A stretch of DNA of 64,000 bases from Betaproteobacteria bacterium RIFCSPLOWO2_12_FULL_68_20 (GCA_001770655.1 MERQ01000061.1:46546-110545), one strand, 5' to 3'; counted from the stretch's first letter, positions 46,036 through 55,728 are shown. Notes: generated by a model from the letters alone, not told the origin. Translations and numbers: made by a program.

Positions 46036-47601
46036 TCAGGCGGCGAGCGCGGCGGGCGGCGTGACCGGCAGAATAATGGTGAAGCGCGTTCCGACGCCGG
46101 GCTTGGACTGCACCTCGAGCCTGCCGCCGTGGCTCTCGACGATCTTGTAGGAGATCGAGAGCCCCAGCCCGGTGCCCTTGCCGACCTCCTTGGTGGTGAA
46201 GAACGGGTCGAAGATCTTCGGCAGCACGGCTTCGGGGATGCCTTGGCCGTTGTCGGCGACCTGGACGGTGACCTCGTTGGCCCCGCGCCGGCCGGTGCGC
46301 ACGATGATGGTGCCGTCCTTGTCGGAAGTCGCCTGCGCGGCGTTGGTGAGGAGATTCAGGATCACCTGGTTGATCTGCGAGGGCGAGCAGGACACCCTGG
46401 GCAGCTCTCCGAACACCTTCCTCACGGTGCGGTGCTTGAGCTGGTTGTGCGCGATGCGGATGGTGCTCTCGATGCCCTCGTGCAGGTCGTATTCGGCCAC
46501 GTGGCTGCGATCGAGACGGCTGAAGTTGCGCAGGTTCGCGACGATCTCGGAGATCTGGCCGATGCCGTACAGGCCGTCCTTCACCGTTCGCTCGACCTCT
46601 TCGAGCGCCTTGCGGCTCCTGAGCGCCTCGATCCGGCCGCGCACCGCGGCGAACTGCCGCGCGAGCTGAGCCTCGTCCGGGCTCTCGGCCGAGAGCAGCG
46701 CGAGCAGGCGCTCGGTAGCCGCGGCGAGGCTGCCGACGTCGGACACCCGCGCGCGCACCGACTCCAGGCTCGCCTTCACGTAGGCGAGCGGCGTGTTCAC
46801 CTCGTGCGCGATGCCGGCGACCATCTGGCCGAGCGAGGACATCTTCTCGCTCTGCACCAGCAGCGCCTCGGACTCCTTCAGCTTCGCCAGCGCGTCGGTG
46901 AGCTCGCGCGTGCGCTCGGCGACGCGGCGCTCGAGCGTTTCGTTCGCCTCGCGCAGCTGGCGGTTGATGCGCTCGATGAGCAGGCGGCTCGAGGCGAGGT
47001 TCCACACCAGGTAGGCGAGCACCGCGAGCAGGAAGCCGGAGTAGTAGAGCAGCCACACGCGGTACAGCTCGGCCTGCGCGGCGGCGTCCTCGGAAGCGCG
47101 ATCGAGGGTGCGCGCCAGCGCGTCGAGCCTCGGTCCGGTGGGCGCGAGCCATGCCTGGTCGAACAGCGCCTGCGCCGCCGCGGTCAGCTCGGCGCGCTTC
47201 AGGTCGTCGCCCTCGGCGTCCGGGGAAAGCCGCGCCAGCTCGGCCCGCGCGGCGGCAAAGCGCTTCGCCAGCGCCGTTTTTTCCTCGAGCGCGCTCTTCA
47301 CGCCGGCGAGCGCGGAGCCGATCTGCGGATGCGTGAGGCGCAGCGCCTGGACTTCGAGCGCGGCATAGGCGCTGCCGTGGCGCGCCGGCTCGAGCGGCGC
47401 CTTGCCGCCGGCGCCGAGCAGCCGCGCGCCGACCAGCTGGTCGTTCCAGCGCGCGTCGATCGCGCGCAGCCCGTTCAGCGCGCCGCGCGCGCCGTTCGCC
47501 GCGTCGAGCTCCAGGCCGCTCGATTGCCAGTAGAGGAACGCCCAGCCTCCGGCGAGCACGATCGCCATGCAGGCGTACAGCGCGATGCGGATGACGCGCA
47601 T
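46036..47601 (-). CDS. Membrane histidine kinase paired with the Ser/Thr kinase-receiver protein
   Basis: 521 residues. TM helices near 5-25 and 185-205 flank a helical periplasmic domain; a coiled coil ([20 protein letters not shown]) precedes HisKA ([18 protein letters not shown], phospho-His) and the ATPase ([40 protein letters not shown]). ATG 47601 is preferred over GTG 47622; a TATACT 10 nt before it suggests a very short leader. It has no separate response regulator; the receiver fused to the downstream kinase is the obvious partner. Confidence 0.92.
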   Translation of the reverse strand: MRVIRIALYACMAIVLAGGWAFLYWQSSGLELDAANGARGALNGLRAIDARWNDQLVGARLLGAGGKAPLEPARHGSAYAALEVQALRLTHPQIGSALAGVKSALEEKTALAKRFAAARAELARLSPDAEGDDLKRAELTAAAQALFDQAWLAPTGPRLDALARTLDRASEDAAAQAELYRVWLLYYSGFLLAVLAYLVWNLASSRLLIERINRQLREANETLERRVAERTRELTDALAKLKESEALLVQSEKMSSLGQMVAGIAHEVNTPLAYVKASLESVRARVSDVGSLAAATERLLALLSAESPDEAQLARQFAAVRGRIEALRSRKALEEVERTVKDGLYGIGQISEIVANLRNFSRLDRSHVAEYDLHEGIESTIRIAHNQLKHRTVRKVFGELPRVSCSPSQINQVILNLLTNAAQATSDKDGTIIVRTGRRGANEVTVQVADNGQGIPEAVLPKIFDPFFTTKEVGKGTGLGLSISYKIVESHGGRLEVQSKPGVGTRFTIILPVTPPAALAA

Positions 47602-47631
47602 GACCCGAGGCAGTATACCCACGGGGTACTT

Positions 47632-48015
47632 CTAGTGCAGGTCCAGGGCGTGGCGCTTGAGCGCCGAGAGCGGCGCGTAGTCGAGCACGTTCTCGTGCGT
47701 CGCCTCGAGCACCACCTGCGGCGCGCGCCCTGCTTCCCAGGCCTCCACCCAGCGCAGCACGTGCAGGCACCAGCGGTCGCCGGGCTTGAGCCCCCGGAAG
47801 CGCAGGTCGGGGCGCGGCGTCACCAGGTCATTGCCGCGCGCGACGCTGAACTCGAGGAACTCCGCCGTCACCCTGACGCACACCAGGTGCGCGACGCCCT
47901 CCATGCCGCGGGTGGCGCAGCAGCCGTCGCGGAAATACCCGGTAAGCGGGTCGTAGCTGCAGGCGAGCAGCTCCCCGCCGAGGACGTTTTTTTCGCCGGA
48001 GACCTTGGCGCTCAT
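47632..48015 (-). CDS. DUF2237 family protein
   Basis: 127 residues. NVLGGELLACSYDPLTGYFRDGCC with conserved Cys residues, GDRWCLHVLRWVEAWEAG and ATHENVLDYAPLSALKRHALD are the DUF2237 pattern. Function unknown. ATG 48015 overlaps thrC (ATGA); the 251-aa track ORF is antisense upstream extension. Member of the alaC-hom-thrC leftward unit. Confidence 0.9.
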   Translation of the reverse strand: MSAKVSGEKNVLGGELLACSYDPLTGYFRDGCCATRGMEGVAHLVCVRVTAEFLEFSVARGNDLVTPRPDLRFRGLKPGDRWCLHVLRWVEAWEAGRAPQVVLEATHENVLDYAPLSALKRHALDLH

Positions 48016-49382
48016 TTCGCGTGCGAGGCGATGTAGCGCTTCACCGCCGCGGCGTCGGGCTCGATCAGCTCGAAGCGCTGCGGCAGCTTCTCCAGGCCCT
48101 CGCAGCCTTTCGGGCGCCCGGGCTCGCGCCCCAGTGCTTCGCGTATGGTTGCGGCGAATTTCGCCGCAGCCGCGGTCTCCAGGCAGATCAGCGGTACGTC
48201 GGGCTCGCGATGCTCGAGCGCCACTTTGATGCCGTCGGCGGTATGCGGGTCGATGACGACGCCGTACTTCGCGTGCACGCTTCGGATCGTGGCGATGCGG
48301 TCCGCGTGCGTGCTGCGGCCGGACGCGAAGCCGCTCCCCGGGATGCCCGAGAGATCGAATTCGCCGTTCGACTCCAGCTGCTTCCACAGCTTCTTCACGC
48401 GCGCGCCATCCCTCGCGACCAGCTCGAACACGTAGCGCTCGAAGTTGGACGCCCTGGAGATGTCCATGGACGGGCTCGAGGTCTCCACCACCGCCTTGCG
48501 CACGCGGTAGCGGCCGCTGCGGAAAAACTCGTCCAGCACGTCGTTCTCGTTGGTGGCGAGGATCAATCGCTTCACCGGCAGGCCCATGGCGCGCGCGACG
48601 TAGCCGGCGAAGATGTTGCCGAAGTTGCCCGACGGCACCGCGAAGGAGACCTGCTCCGAGTCCCGCCGCGTCGCGGCGAAGTAGCCCGTGAAGTAATAGA
48701 CGACCTGCGCCGCAACGCGCGCCCAGTTGATCGAATTCACCGCGCCGATGCGATATTTCGATTTGAAGGCGGCGTCTGCGTTCACCTGCTTCACCATGTC
48801 CTGGCAGTCGTCGAACACGCCCTTCACCGCCAGGTTGTGGATGTTGGGGTCCATCAGCGAGTACATCTGCGCGCGCTGGAAGGCGCTCATGCGGCCGTGC
48901 GGCGAGAGCATGAAGACGTCGATCCCCTTTTTCCCGCGCAGGGCGTGCTCGGCCGCGGAGCCGGTGTCGCCCGAGGTGGCGCCGAGCACGTTCAGCGTCT
49001 CGCCGCGCCGCCCGAGCACGGACTCGAACAGATTGCCGAGAAGCTGCAGCGCGACGTCCTTGAAGGCGAGCGTCGGGCCGTTGGAAAGGCCGAGGAGATG
49101 CAGACCCGGCTCGAGCGTGCGCAGCGGCACAATGTCGTCGCTGCCGAAGATCTCCTTCGTGTAGGTCCGCTCGACGATCTCCTTCAGGTCGGGAACGTCG
49201 TCCATGAACTGCGCAAGGACCGCGCAGGCGATCTCCGTGTAACTCCTGCCGCGCAGCGGCCCGAGATCGAGCGTCGGACGGCTCTGCGGAACATAAAGAC
49301 CCCCGTCCGGGGCGAGCCCTTCGAGCAGGATCTCGTTGAAGCGGCGCGCCGGCGCACCGCCGCGGGTCGATTCGTAGAGCAC
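48012..49382 (-). CDS. thrC: Threonine synthase
   Basis: 456 residues. PLP enzyme converting O-phosphohomoserine to threonine. LYESTRGGAP at the N-terminus, PLP-Lys in GPTLAFKDVALQLLGNL, GATSGDTGSAAEHALRGKKG phosphate loop, and VPSGNFGNIFAGYVA. The length is that of the long (yeast/E. coli-unlike gammaproteobacterial type 2) form common in betaproteobacteria. GTG start overlaps the hom stop (TAGTG). Confidence 0.96.
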   Translation of the reverse strand: MLYESTRGGAPARRFNEILLEGLAPDGGLYVPQSRPTLDLGPLRGRSYTEIACAVLAQFMDDVPDLKEIVERTYTKEIFGSDDIVPLRTLEPGLHLLGLSNGPTLAFKDVALQLLGNLFESVLGRRGETLNVLGATSGDTGSAAEHALRGKKGIDVFMLSPHGRMSAFQRAQMYSLMDPNIHNLAVKGVFDDCQDMVKQVNADAAFKSKYRIGAVNSINWARVAAQVVYYFTGYFAATRRDSEQVSFAVPSGNFGNIFAGYVARAMGLPVKRLILATNENDVLDEFFRSGRYRVRKAVVETSSPSMDISRASNFERYVFELVARDGARVKKLWKQLESNGEFDLSGIPGSGFASGRSTHADRIATIRSVHAKYGVVIDPHTADGIKVALEHREPDVPLICLETAAAAKFAATIREALGREPGRPKGCEGLEKLPQRFELIEPDAAAVKRYIASHAK

Positions 49383-50692
49383 TACAGCAGCTGTTCCAGC
49401 CGGATCCTGGTGACGCCGCCGGCCACCGCGGGCAGCTTCGCGATGCGCGCCATCGCGGCGTTCACGTTCCTCTCCAGCGCGAGGTGGGTCAGCATCACGA
49501 TGTCCACGCGCTTGGCGCCCTCTCCCGGCTCCTTCTGCACCATCGCGTCGATCGAGATTTTCGAGTCGGCGAGGATGCGCGTCACGTCGGCGAGCACGCC
49601 CGGCCGGTCGGCGACGCGCATCCTGAGGTAGTAGCAGGTCTCGACCGCCTCGATCGACAGGATCGGCTCATCCGACAGGCGGTCGGGCTGGAACGCGAGG
49701 TGCGGCACACGGTGCTCGGGATCGGCGGTGATGAGCCGGGTCACGTCCACCAGGTCCGCGACCACCGCGCTCGCCGTGGGCTGGCTGCCGGCGCCCGCGC
49801 CGTAGTACAGCGTCGGCCCGACCGCATCGCCCTTGACCAGGATCGCGTTCATCACGCCCTCGACATTCGCGATGAGCCGCTTCTCGGGCACCAGGGTCGG
49901 ATGGACACGGAGCTCTACGCCCTTCTTGGTTCTTTTCGTGATGCCGAGCAGCTTGATGCGGTAGCCGAGCTCGCCGGCGTACGCGATGTCCTCGCGCGTG
50001 AGCTTCGAGATGCCCTCGGTGTAGGCGCGCTTGAACTGCATCGGGATGCCGAACGCGAGCGCCGAGAGGATCGTGAGCTTGTGCGCGGCGTCCACGCCCT
50101 CGATGTCGAAAGTGGGATCGGCCTCGGCGTAGCCGCGCTTCTGCGCTTCCTTGAGCGCCGCCGAGAACGCCAGGCCCTTGTCGCGCATCTCCGAGAGGAT
50201 GAAGTTCGAGGTGCCGTTGATGATGCCGGCGATCCACTCGATGCGGTTGGCGCTCAGCCCCTCGCGCAGCGCTTTGATGATCGGGATGCCGCCGCCGACC
50301 GCCGCCTCGAACGCCACCATCACGTCCTTTTTCTGCGCCGCGGCGAAGATCTCGTTGCCGTGCGTAGCGAGCAGCGCCTTGTTGGCGGTGACCACGTGCT
50401 TGCCGTGGCGGATCGCGTCGAGCACCAGGTCCTTGGCGACCGTGTATCCGCCGATCAGCTCGACCACGATGTCGATATCGCGCGCGCGCGTCACCTCGTG
50501 GGCGTCGGAGGTGACCCTGGCGCGGCCCTTCACTACCGAGCGCGCGTGCTCGATCGCCTTGTCGGCGACGCGCGTGATGCGGATGGCGCGGCCGGCGCGC
50601 CGCTCGATCTCGCCCGCATTGCGGTTGAGCACATCCCAGGTGCCTCCGCCCACCGTGCCGATGCCGAGCAGGCCGACGTTGATCGGCTTCAT
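49382..50692 (-). CDS. hom: Homoserine dehydrogenase
   Basis: 436 residues. NAD(P) site VGLLGIGTVGGGTWDVL, catalytic region (TANKALLATHG; AAVGGGIPIIKALREGL; YAEADPTFDIEGVDAAHKL), and a C-terminal ACT domain (about 350-430, YYLRMRVADRPGVLADV) that mediates threonine feedback. It reduces aspartate semialdehyde to homoserine. ATG 50692 overlaps the GNAT stop (ATGA); the track ORF starts too far upstream. Confidence 0.96.
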   Translation of the reverse strand: MKPINVGLLGIGTVGGGTWDVLNRNAGEIERRAGRAIRITRVADKAIEHARSVVKGRARVTSDAHEVTRARDIDIVVELIGGYTVAKDLVLDAIRHGKHVVTANKALLATHGNEIFAAAQKKDVMVAFEAAVGGGIPIIKALREGLSANRIEWIAGIINGTSNFILSEMRDKGLAFSAALKEAQKRGYAEADPTFDIEGVDAAHKLTILSALAFGIPMQFKRAYTEGISKLTREDIAYAGELGYRIKLLGITKRTKKGVELRVHPTLVPEKRLIANVEGVMNAILVKGDAVGPTLYYGAGAGSQPTASAVVADLVDVTRLITADPEHRVPHLAFQPDRLSDEPILSIEAVETCYYLRMRVADRPGVLADVTRILADSKISIDAMVQKEPGEGAKRVDIVMLTHLALERNVNAAMARIAKLPAVAGGVTRIRLEQLL

Positions 50693-51129
50693 GCGAGAGG
50701 CTTGCGGAAATGGAACGAGGTGATGGTCATGCCCTCGCGAAAGTAGAACCGGTGCGCCTGCTGGCGCTGCGCGCCCGAGTCGAGCGTCAGGTTTTCGCAG
50801 TCGAGGTCGCGCGCAAGGCGCTCGCACTCGTCGAGCATGAGCTTGCCCACGCCCTTCGAGCGAGCCGCCTCGTCGGTAACCAGGTCGTCGACGTACAGGT
50901 GCAGGTTCGCGGAGGTGTTTTCGGTGACGCGCCACACCGCAACGCCGAGCACCCGCTCCCCCTCGGCGGCGACGAGCATGCGGCCGCCGTCGGCGAACAC
51001 GCGCTGCATCTTCTTCGCATAGTCGGCCGGCAGCGCGGCGCGAAGCTGCCGGTGCACGGCCTCCGCGCGCGCCAGCCATTCCGGGGTCACCAGTCGTCCG
51101 GTCACGTCGGTGACGTGGATGATCCTCAA
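50689..51129 (-). CDS. GNAT family N-acetyltransferase
   Basis: 146 residues. Acetyl-CoA loop is [21 protein letters not shown] (R/Q-x-x-G-x-G/A type), preceded by [10 protein letters not shown] and followed by [20 protein letters not shown]. Substrate unknown. Inserted between alaC and hom with 4-nt overlaps on both sides. Confidence 0.9.
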   Translation of the reverse strand: MRIIHVTDVTGRLVTPEWLARAEAVHRQLRAALPADYAKKMQRVFADGGRMLVAAEGERVLGVAVWRVTENTSANLHLYVDDLVTDEAARSKGVGKLMLDECERLARDLDCENLTLDSGAQRQQAHRFYFREGMTITSFHFRKPLA

Positions 51130-52322
51130 GCGGCCCCCCGGAGCAGGCCGTCCTTTCTGAACAGGTCCCGCACTCCCCTCACCGCCTGGCGCAGCCGGTG
51201 CTCGTTCTCGATCAGCGCGATCCTCACGTGGTCGTCGCCGTGATCGCCGAACCCGATCCCGGGCGCGACCGCGATCTTGGCGTCGGCGAGCAGGCGCTTG
51301 GTGAACTCGATCGAGCCCAGCGCGGAATAGAAGTCCGGGATCTTCGCCCAGATGTACATCGAGGCCTTCGGGTTCTCCACCATCCAGCCGGCTTCGCGCA
51401 GGCCTTTCACCATCACGTCCCTGCGCCGTTCGTACCTCTGCCTGATCTCCTCGACGCAGTCCTGCGGGCCCTCGAGCGCGATGATCGAGGCGACCTGGAT
51501 CGGGGTGAAGGTGCCGTAGTCGTGGTAGCTCTTGATGCGCGCGAGCGCGTGCACCATGTCCTTGTTGCCGACCATGAAGCCGATGCGCCAGCCGGCCATG
51601 TTGTAGCTCTTCGACATGCTGAAGAACTCGACCGCCACCTCGCGCGCGCCGGGGACCTGCATGATCGAGGGCGCCTTCCAGCCGTCGAAGGTGATGTCGG
51701 CGTAGGCGAGGTCGTGCACCACCAGGATGCCGTGCTCGCGCGCCAGCGCGATCACGCGCTGGAAGAACTCCAGCTCGACGCAGCGCGCGGTCGGGTTGGC
51801 CGGGAACCCCATCACCAGCATCTTGGGCTTGGGAATCAGCTCCTGGATCGCGCGCTCGAGCTCGGCGATGAAATCCACGCCCGCGGTCATCCGAACCGCG
51901 CGCACGTCGGCGCCGGCGATGATCGCGCCGTAGATGTGGATCGGGTACGAGGGATTGGGCACCAGCACCGTGTCGCCGTTCTCCAGGCAGGCGAGCATCA
52001 GGTGCGCCAGGCCCTCCTTCGAGCCGATGGTGACGATCGCCTCCGAGTCGGGATCGAGCTCGACCGCGTAGCGCCGCCGGTACCAGTCGCAGATCGCGCG
52101 CCGCAGCCGCGGAATGCCTTTCGAGGTCGAGTAGCCGTGCGTGTCCTCGCGCCGCGCCGCCTCGACCAGCTTGTCGACGATGTGCTTCGGCGTCGGCCCG
52201 TCGGGATTGCCCATCGACAGGTCGATGATGTCCTCGCCGTGGCGCCGCGCCCCCATCTTCAACTCGTTGGTGATGTTGAAGACGTACGGCGGCAGGCGCT
52301 TAATCCTTGAAAACTCTCGCAT
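51126..52322 (-). CDS. alaC: Alanine/glutamate-pyruvate aminotransferase
   Basis: 398 residues, class I/II PLP aminotransferase. [15 protein letters not shown], Lys in [26 protein letters not shown] and FPANPTARC. AlaC (YfdZ) type enzymes make alanine from pyruvate, and the alaC-hom-thrC order is conserved in betaproteobacteria. ATG 52322 lies 6 nt after the minus-strand TAGAAT of a shared divergent promoter, so the mRNA is likely leaderless. Confidence 0.94.
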   Translation of the reverse strand: MREFSRIKRLPPYVFNITNELKMGARRHGEDIIDLSMGNPDGPTPKHIVDKLVEAARREDTHGYSTSKGIPRLRRAICDWYRRRYAVELDPDSEAIVTIGSKEGLAHLMLACLENGDTVLVPNPSYPIHIYGAIIAGADVRAVRMTAGVDFIAELERAIQELIPKPKMLVMGFPANPTARCVELEFFQRVIALAREHGILVVHDLAYADITFDGWKAPSIMQVPGAREVAVEFFSMSKSYNMAGWRIGFMVGNKDMVHALARIKSYHDYGTFTPIQVASIIALEGPQDCVEEIRQRYERRRDVMVKGLREAGWMVENPKASMYIWAKIPDFYSALGSIEFTKRLLADAKIAVAPGIGFGDHGDDHVRIALIENEHRLRQAVRGVRDLFRKDGLLRGAA

Positions 52323-52324
52323 TG

Positions 52325-52334
52325 TAGAATTCTA
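52325..52334. promoter_or_regulatory. Palindromic divergent -10 element shared by alaC and the Mth938-type gene
   Basis: TAGAATTCTA reads TAGAAT on both strands. The plus-strand element ends 7 nt before GTG 52338 and the minus-strand element 6 nt before ATG 52322. No good -35 is seen on either side. Both transcripts would begin at or next to their start codon. Confidence 0.68.
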
Positions 52335-52337
52335 GCA

Positions 52338-52706
52338 GTGAAACTCCATCGCTCCGGCGCGGCCGGCGTGAACACCTTCACCGGCTACGGCGAGGGCTAC
52401 GTGCTGGTGAACGGCGAGCGTCACGAATCGAGCGTGATCGTGCTGCGCGACCGCGTCTGCGCGTGGGACGTCGCGGAGTTCGCGGCCCTCGCCGAGGAGC
52501 ACTTCGCGCAGCTCGCGGCGATGCAGCTCGAGGTGGTGCTGCTGGGCACGGGACCAAGATTGCGCTTTCCGCCGCCGCAGCTCACCGCGCCGCTCGCTCG
52601 CGCGAACATCGGGCTCGAGGTGATGGACCTGCAGGCGGCCTGCCGCACCTATAACATTCTCGTCGCCGAGGAGCGCAAGGTGGCCGCGGCGCTGCTGTTC
52701 GCGTGA
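52338..52706 (+). CDS. Mth938-domain (DUF498) protein
   Basis: 122 residues. VNTFTGYGEGYVLVNGERH and VVLLGTGPRLRFPPPQLTAPL, then GLEVMDLQAACRTYNILVAEERKVAAALL, are the DUF498/Mth938 signature (relatives include NDUFAF3). Function in bacteria unknown. GTG 52338 follows TAGAAT by 7 nt. Its stop overlaps the hydrolase start (GTGA). Confidence 0.92.
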   Translation: MKLHRSGAAGVNTFTGYGEGYVLVNGERHESSVIVLRDRVCAWDVAEFAALAEEHFAQLAAMQLEVVLLGTGPRLRFPPPQLTAPLARANIGLEVMDLQAACRTYNILVAEERKVAAALLFA

Positions 52707-53584
52707 GCCTGTTTCCCGGATTCGCGCGCCGCCGCGTGCGCGCGAGCGGCGCGACGATCAACCTGGTGAGCGCGGGAAACGGACCGCCCGTGCTGCTGCT
52801 GCACGGCTATCCCGAGACGCACGCCATGTGGCACCGCGTCGCGCCCGGTTTGGCAAGGGACTACACCGTGGTCTGCGCGGACCTGCGCGGCTACGGCGAC
52901 TCCTCGAAGCCCAAGGGCCTGCCGGACCACTCGAACTACTCCAAGCGCGCGATGGCGCTCGACATGGTGGAAATCATGGAGGCGCTCGGCCACCGCTCGT
53001 TCCACGTTGTCGGCCACGACCGCGGAGGGCGCGTGGGTCACCGCCTCGCACGCGACCACGGCAAGCGCGTGCGCACGCTTACCGTCATGGACATCTCGCC
53101 GACGCTGAAGATGTTCGAATCCACCGACCAGGCTTTCGCGACCGCCTATTACCACTGGTTCTTCCTGATCCAGAAGCCGCCGCTGCCCGAGAAGATGATC
53201 GCTTCGATGGGGCCGAAGTACATCCTCGGACGCATCGGACGCGGTCCCGGCGGGATCGAGGTATTCGACAGGCGCGCCCTCGCCGAGTACGTGCGCTGCT
53301 TCCGCGACCCGCGCACCATCCACGCCAGCTGCGAGGACTACCGCGCCGCGGCGACGATCGATCTGGTCCACGACCGGCGGGACCGCGGGACAAAGCTGAA
53401 CATGCCGCTGCTCGCCCTGTGGGGAAAGCGGGGCGTGATTCAGCGCATGTTCGACTGCCGCGCCGACTGGCGCAAAGTGGCGCGCGACGTCACGGGGCGC
53501 ACCATCGACTGCGGGCATTTCCTGCCGGAGGAGAAGCCGCGCGAGGTGCTCGCAGAGTTGCGGCGCTTTCTCGGCCGGCACTGA
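52703..53584 (+). CDS. Alpha/beta hydrolase, haloacetate dehalogenase-like
   Basis: 293 residues. PVLLLHGYPETHAMWHRVAP (oxyanion HGYP), RGYGDSSKP, nucleophile elbow VVGHDRGGRVGHRLA with Asp as nucleophile, and C-terminal His in IDCGHFLPEEKP. An Asp nucleophile with DRGGR and YGDSSKP fits fluoroacetate/haloacetate dehalogenases (DehH1), though epoxide hydrolases share much of this. Substrate not proven. GTG start overlaps the upstream gene by 4 nt. Confidence 0.88.
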   Translation: MSLFPGFARRRVRASGATINLVSAGNGPPVLLLHGYPETHAMWHRVAPGLARDYTVVCADLRGYGDSSKPKGLPDHSNYSKRAMALDMVEIMEALGHRSFHVVGHDRGGRVGHRLARDHGKRVRTLTVMDISPTLKMFESTDQAFATAYYHWFFLIQKPPLPEKMIASMGPKYILGRIGRGPGGIEVFDRRALAEYVRCFRDPRTIHASCEDYRAAATIDLVHDRRDRGTKLNMPLLALWGKRGVIQRMFDCRADWRKVARDVTGRTIDCGHFLPEEKPREVLAELRRFLGRH

Positions 53585-53690
53585 AAAACGCTTTCGTTTC
53601 AGCCTCCTACATCGCGCTTGCGGCCGACATGAAAAACATGTTCAATGAACGCGTTACGGCGCATTGCTTAGAAGATTGGTAACAACCAGC

Positions 53691-54146
53691 ATGCTCGGTA
53701 AGCCGGTCGCGGAGTTCAGCCTCGCGGCGACCGGCGGCAACACATTCAAGCTCTCCGGCACCCGCGGCGCCAAGCTGGTGCTCTACTTCTACCCCAGGGA
53801 CAACACGCCCGGCTGCACCGCCGAGGGCGCAGATTTCCGCGATCGCTACGCCGACTTCAAGAAAGCCGGCGCCGAGATCTTCGGCGTCTCGCGCGACTCG
53901 GTGAAGTCGCACGAGGCCTTCAAGAGCAGGATGAAGCTCCCGTTCGAGCTGCTGTCCGACGCCGACGAGACGCTGTGCACGCAGTTCGGCGTCGTGAAGC
54001 TCAAGAACATGTACGGCAAGAAGGTCCGCGGCATCGAGCGCAGCACTTTCGTGATCGACGGCGACGGAGTGCTCGCCCGCGAATGGCGCGGCGTTAAGGT
54101 CCCAGGCCATGCACAGGAGGTACTAGACTTTGTTAAGACCCTCTGA
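53691..54146 (+). CDS. bcp: Thiol peroxidase, BCP/PrxQ family
   Basis: 151 residues. Peroxidatic Cys in YPRDNTPGCTAEGADFRD and the Arg-containing GVSRDSVKSHEAF region. The residue five after the peroxidatic Cys is Ala, not Cys as in E. coli BCP; another Cys (ETLCTQFGVV) could be the resolving residue of the other PrxQ subtype. Reduces H2O2 and organic peroxides. ATG 53691 is chosen over TTG 53664 because it opens the fold (GKPVAEFSLAAT). Confidence 0.93.
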   Translation: MLGKPVAEFSLAATGGNTFKLSGTRGAKLVLYFYPRDNTPGCTAEGADFRDRYADFKKAGAEIFGVSRDSVKSHEAFKSRMKLPFELLSDADETLCTQFGVVKLKNMYGKKVRGIERSTFVIDGDGVLAREWRGVKVPGHAQEVLDFVKTL

Positions 54147-54201
54147 CCCCCCCTCAGAAACGCCAGCCGAAGTTCCCGTCCAAGAGCCCGCTCCCGATTC
54201 G

Positions 54202-55632
54202 ATGCCCAAACCCCGCCGTTCCCCGAGAAAGCCGCGCGTGAGGAAGCTGTTCGTGCTCGACACCAACGTGCTGATGCACGACCCGACCAGCCTGTTCCGC
54301 TTCGAGGAGCACGACGTGTACCTGCCGATCGGCACGCTCGAGGAGCTCGACTCGAACAAGAAGGGCGTCTCGGACGTCGCGCGCAACGCCCGCCAGGCGA
54401 GCCGCTTCCTCGACGAGATGGTGTCGGGCGAATCGGCCAGGGATGCGGCCGACCTCAAGGCCGGTCTGCCGATCAGGACCCGCGAAGGCAGGGCTCCGGG
54501 GGGGCGGCTGTATCTCCAGACCGAGGCGATCGACGGCGACCTGCCGAGCACGCTCGCCTCGGGCCGCACCGACAACCGCATTCTCTCGGTGGTGCGCCAC
54601 CTGCAGCGCGAGACGCCGCAGCGCCCGGTGGTGCTGGTGACCAAGGACATCAACATGCGCATCAAGGCGCATGCGCTGGGCCTCGCCGCCGAGGACTATT
54701 CCAGCGACAAGGTGCTGGAGGACGCGGACCTGCTCTACGCGGGCCTGCGCCGGCTGCCGCGCGATTTCTGGGATGCGCACGGACGCGACGTCGAGTCCTG
54801 GAAAAAGGACGGGCACAGCTTCTACCGCGTGCGCGGCCCGCTGGTGCCGAAGCTGCACGTGAACGAATTCGTCTACGACGAGTCGGGCGAGCGGCCGCTG
54901 TACGCGCTGGTGAAGGAGAAATCGGGGCGCGTCGCGGTGCTTGAGACCCTGCGCGACTACACGCACGCCAAGAACTCGGTGTGGGGGATCACCGCGCGCA
55001 ACCGCGAGCAGAACTTCACGCTGAACCTGCTGATGAATCCCGCGGTCGATTTCGTGACGCTGGTCGGCCAGGCGGGCACCGGCAAGACGCTGCTCGCGCT
55101 CGCCGCCGGGCTCACCCAGGTGCTCGACGAGAAGCGCTACTCGGAGATCATCATGACCCGCGTCACGGTGCCGCTGGGCGAGGACATCGGTTTCCTCCCC
55201 GGCACCGAGGAGGAGAAGATGCAGCCGTGGATGGGCGCCCTCGAGGACAACCTCGAGGTGCTCAACGCCTCGGACGAGTCGGGCGGCGAATGGGGCCGCG
55301 CCGCGACGCGCGACCTGGTGCGCTCCAGGATCCGCATCAAGTCGCTCAACTTCATGCGCGGGCGCACCTTCGTCAACAAGTGGCTGATCATCGACGAGGC
55401 GCAGAACCTCACGCCCAAGCAGATGAAGACGCTGGTGACGCGCGCCGGCCCCGGCACCAAGGTGGTGTGCCTCGGCAACCTCGCGCAGATCGACACGCCC
55501 TACCTCACGGAAGGGTCCTCGGGCCTCACTTACGTAGTGGACCGCATGAAGGGCTGGACGCACGCCGGGCACGTGACGCTCGCCCGCGGCGAGCGCTCGC
55601 GCCTCGCCGACCACGCCGCCGGCGTGCTGTAA
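54202..55632 (+). CDS. PhoH family protein with N-terminal PIN domain
   Basis: 476 residues. PIN domain (about 15-150: LFVLDTNVLMHDP, VLVTKDINMRIKA) and PhoH-type P-loop ATPase (about 260-470: LVGQAGTGKTLLALAAG, VTVPLGEDIGFLPGTEEEKM, IIDEAQNLTPKQMKTL). The PIN-PhoH combination is an RNA helicase/RNase. I use ATG 54202; the track's TTG 54130 overlaps bcp, and the 24 codons between have poor GC3 usage (TTA, AGA, TCA) unlike the gene body, so they are probably untranslated. Confidence 0.92.
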   Translation: MPKPRRSPRKPRVRKLFVLDTNVLMHDPTSLFRFEEHDVYLPIGTLEELDSNKKGVSDVARNARQASRFLDEMVSGESARDAADLKAGLPIRTREGRAPGGRLYLQTEAIDGDLPSTLASGRTDNRILSVVRHLQRETPQRPVVLVTKDINMRIKAHALGLAAEDYSSDKVLEDADLLYAGLRRLPRDFWDAHGRDVESWKKDGHSFYRVRGPLVPKLHVNEFVYDESGERPLYALVKEKSGRVAVLETLRDYTHAKNSVWGITARNREQNFTLNLLMNPAVDFVTLVGQAGTGKTLLALAAGLTQVLDEKRYSEIIMTRVTVPLGEDIGFLPGTEEEKMQPWMGALEDNLEVLNASDESGGEWGRAATRDLVRSRIRIKSLNFMRGRTFVNKWLIIDEAQNLTPKQMKTLVTRAGPGTKVVCLGNLAQIDTPYLTEGSSGLTYVVDRMKGWTHAGHVTLARGERSRLADHAAGVL

Positions 55633-55728
55633 AAGCGCCGGAATAAAGTCGCTCGCCGCGCTGTTTCGCTGGCCCGGCGGCTTTTTTCTGCTACGCTTTC
55701 GCTCCCTTTTTTTAGCGCGAGAACCCCG

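Noticed and set aside
54130-54201. TTG start for PhoH
   Set aside because: The 24 codons before ATG 54202 have unusual low-GC3 codons and the first overlap bcp; likely untranslated.
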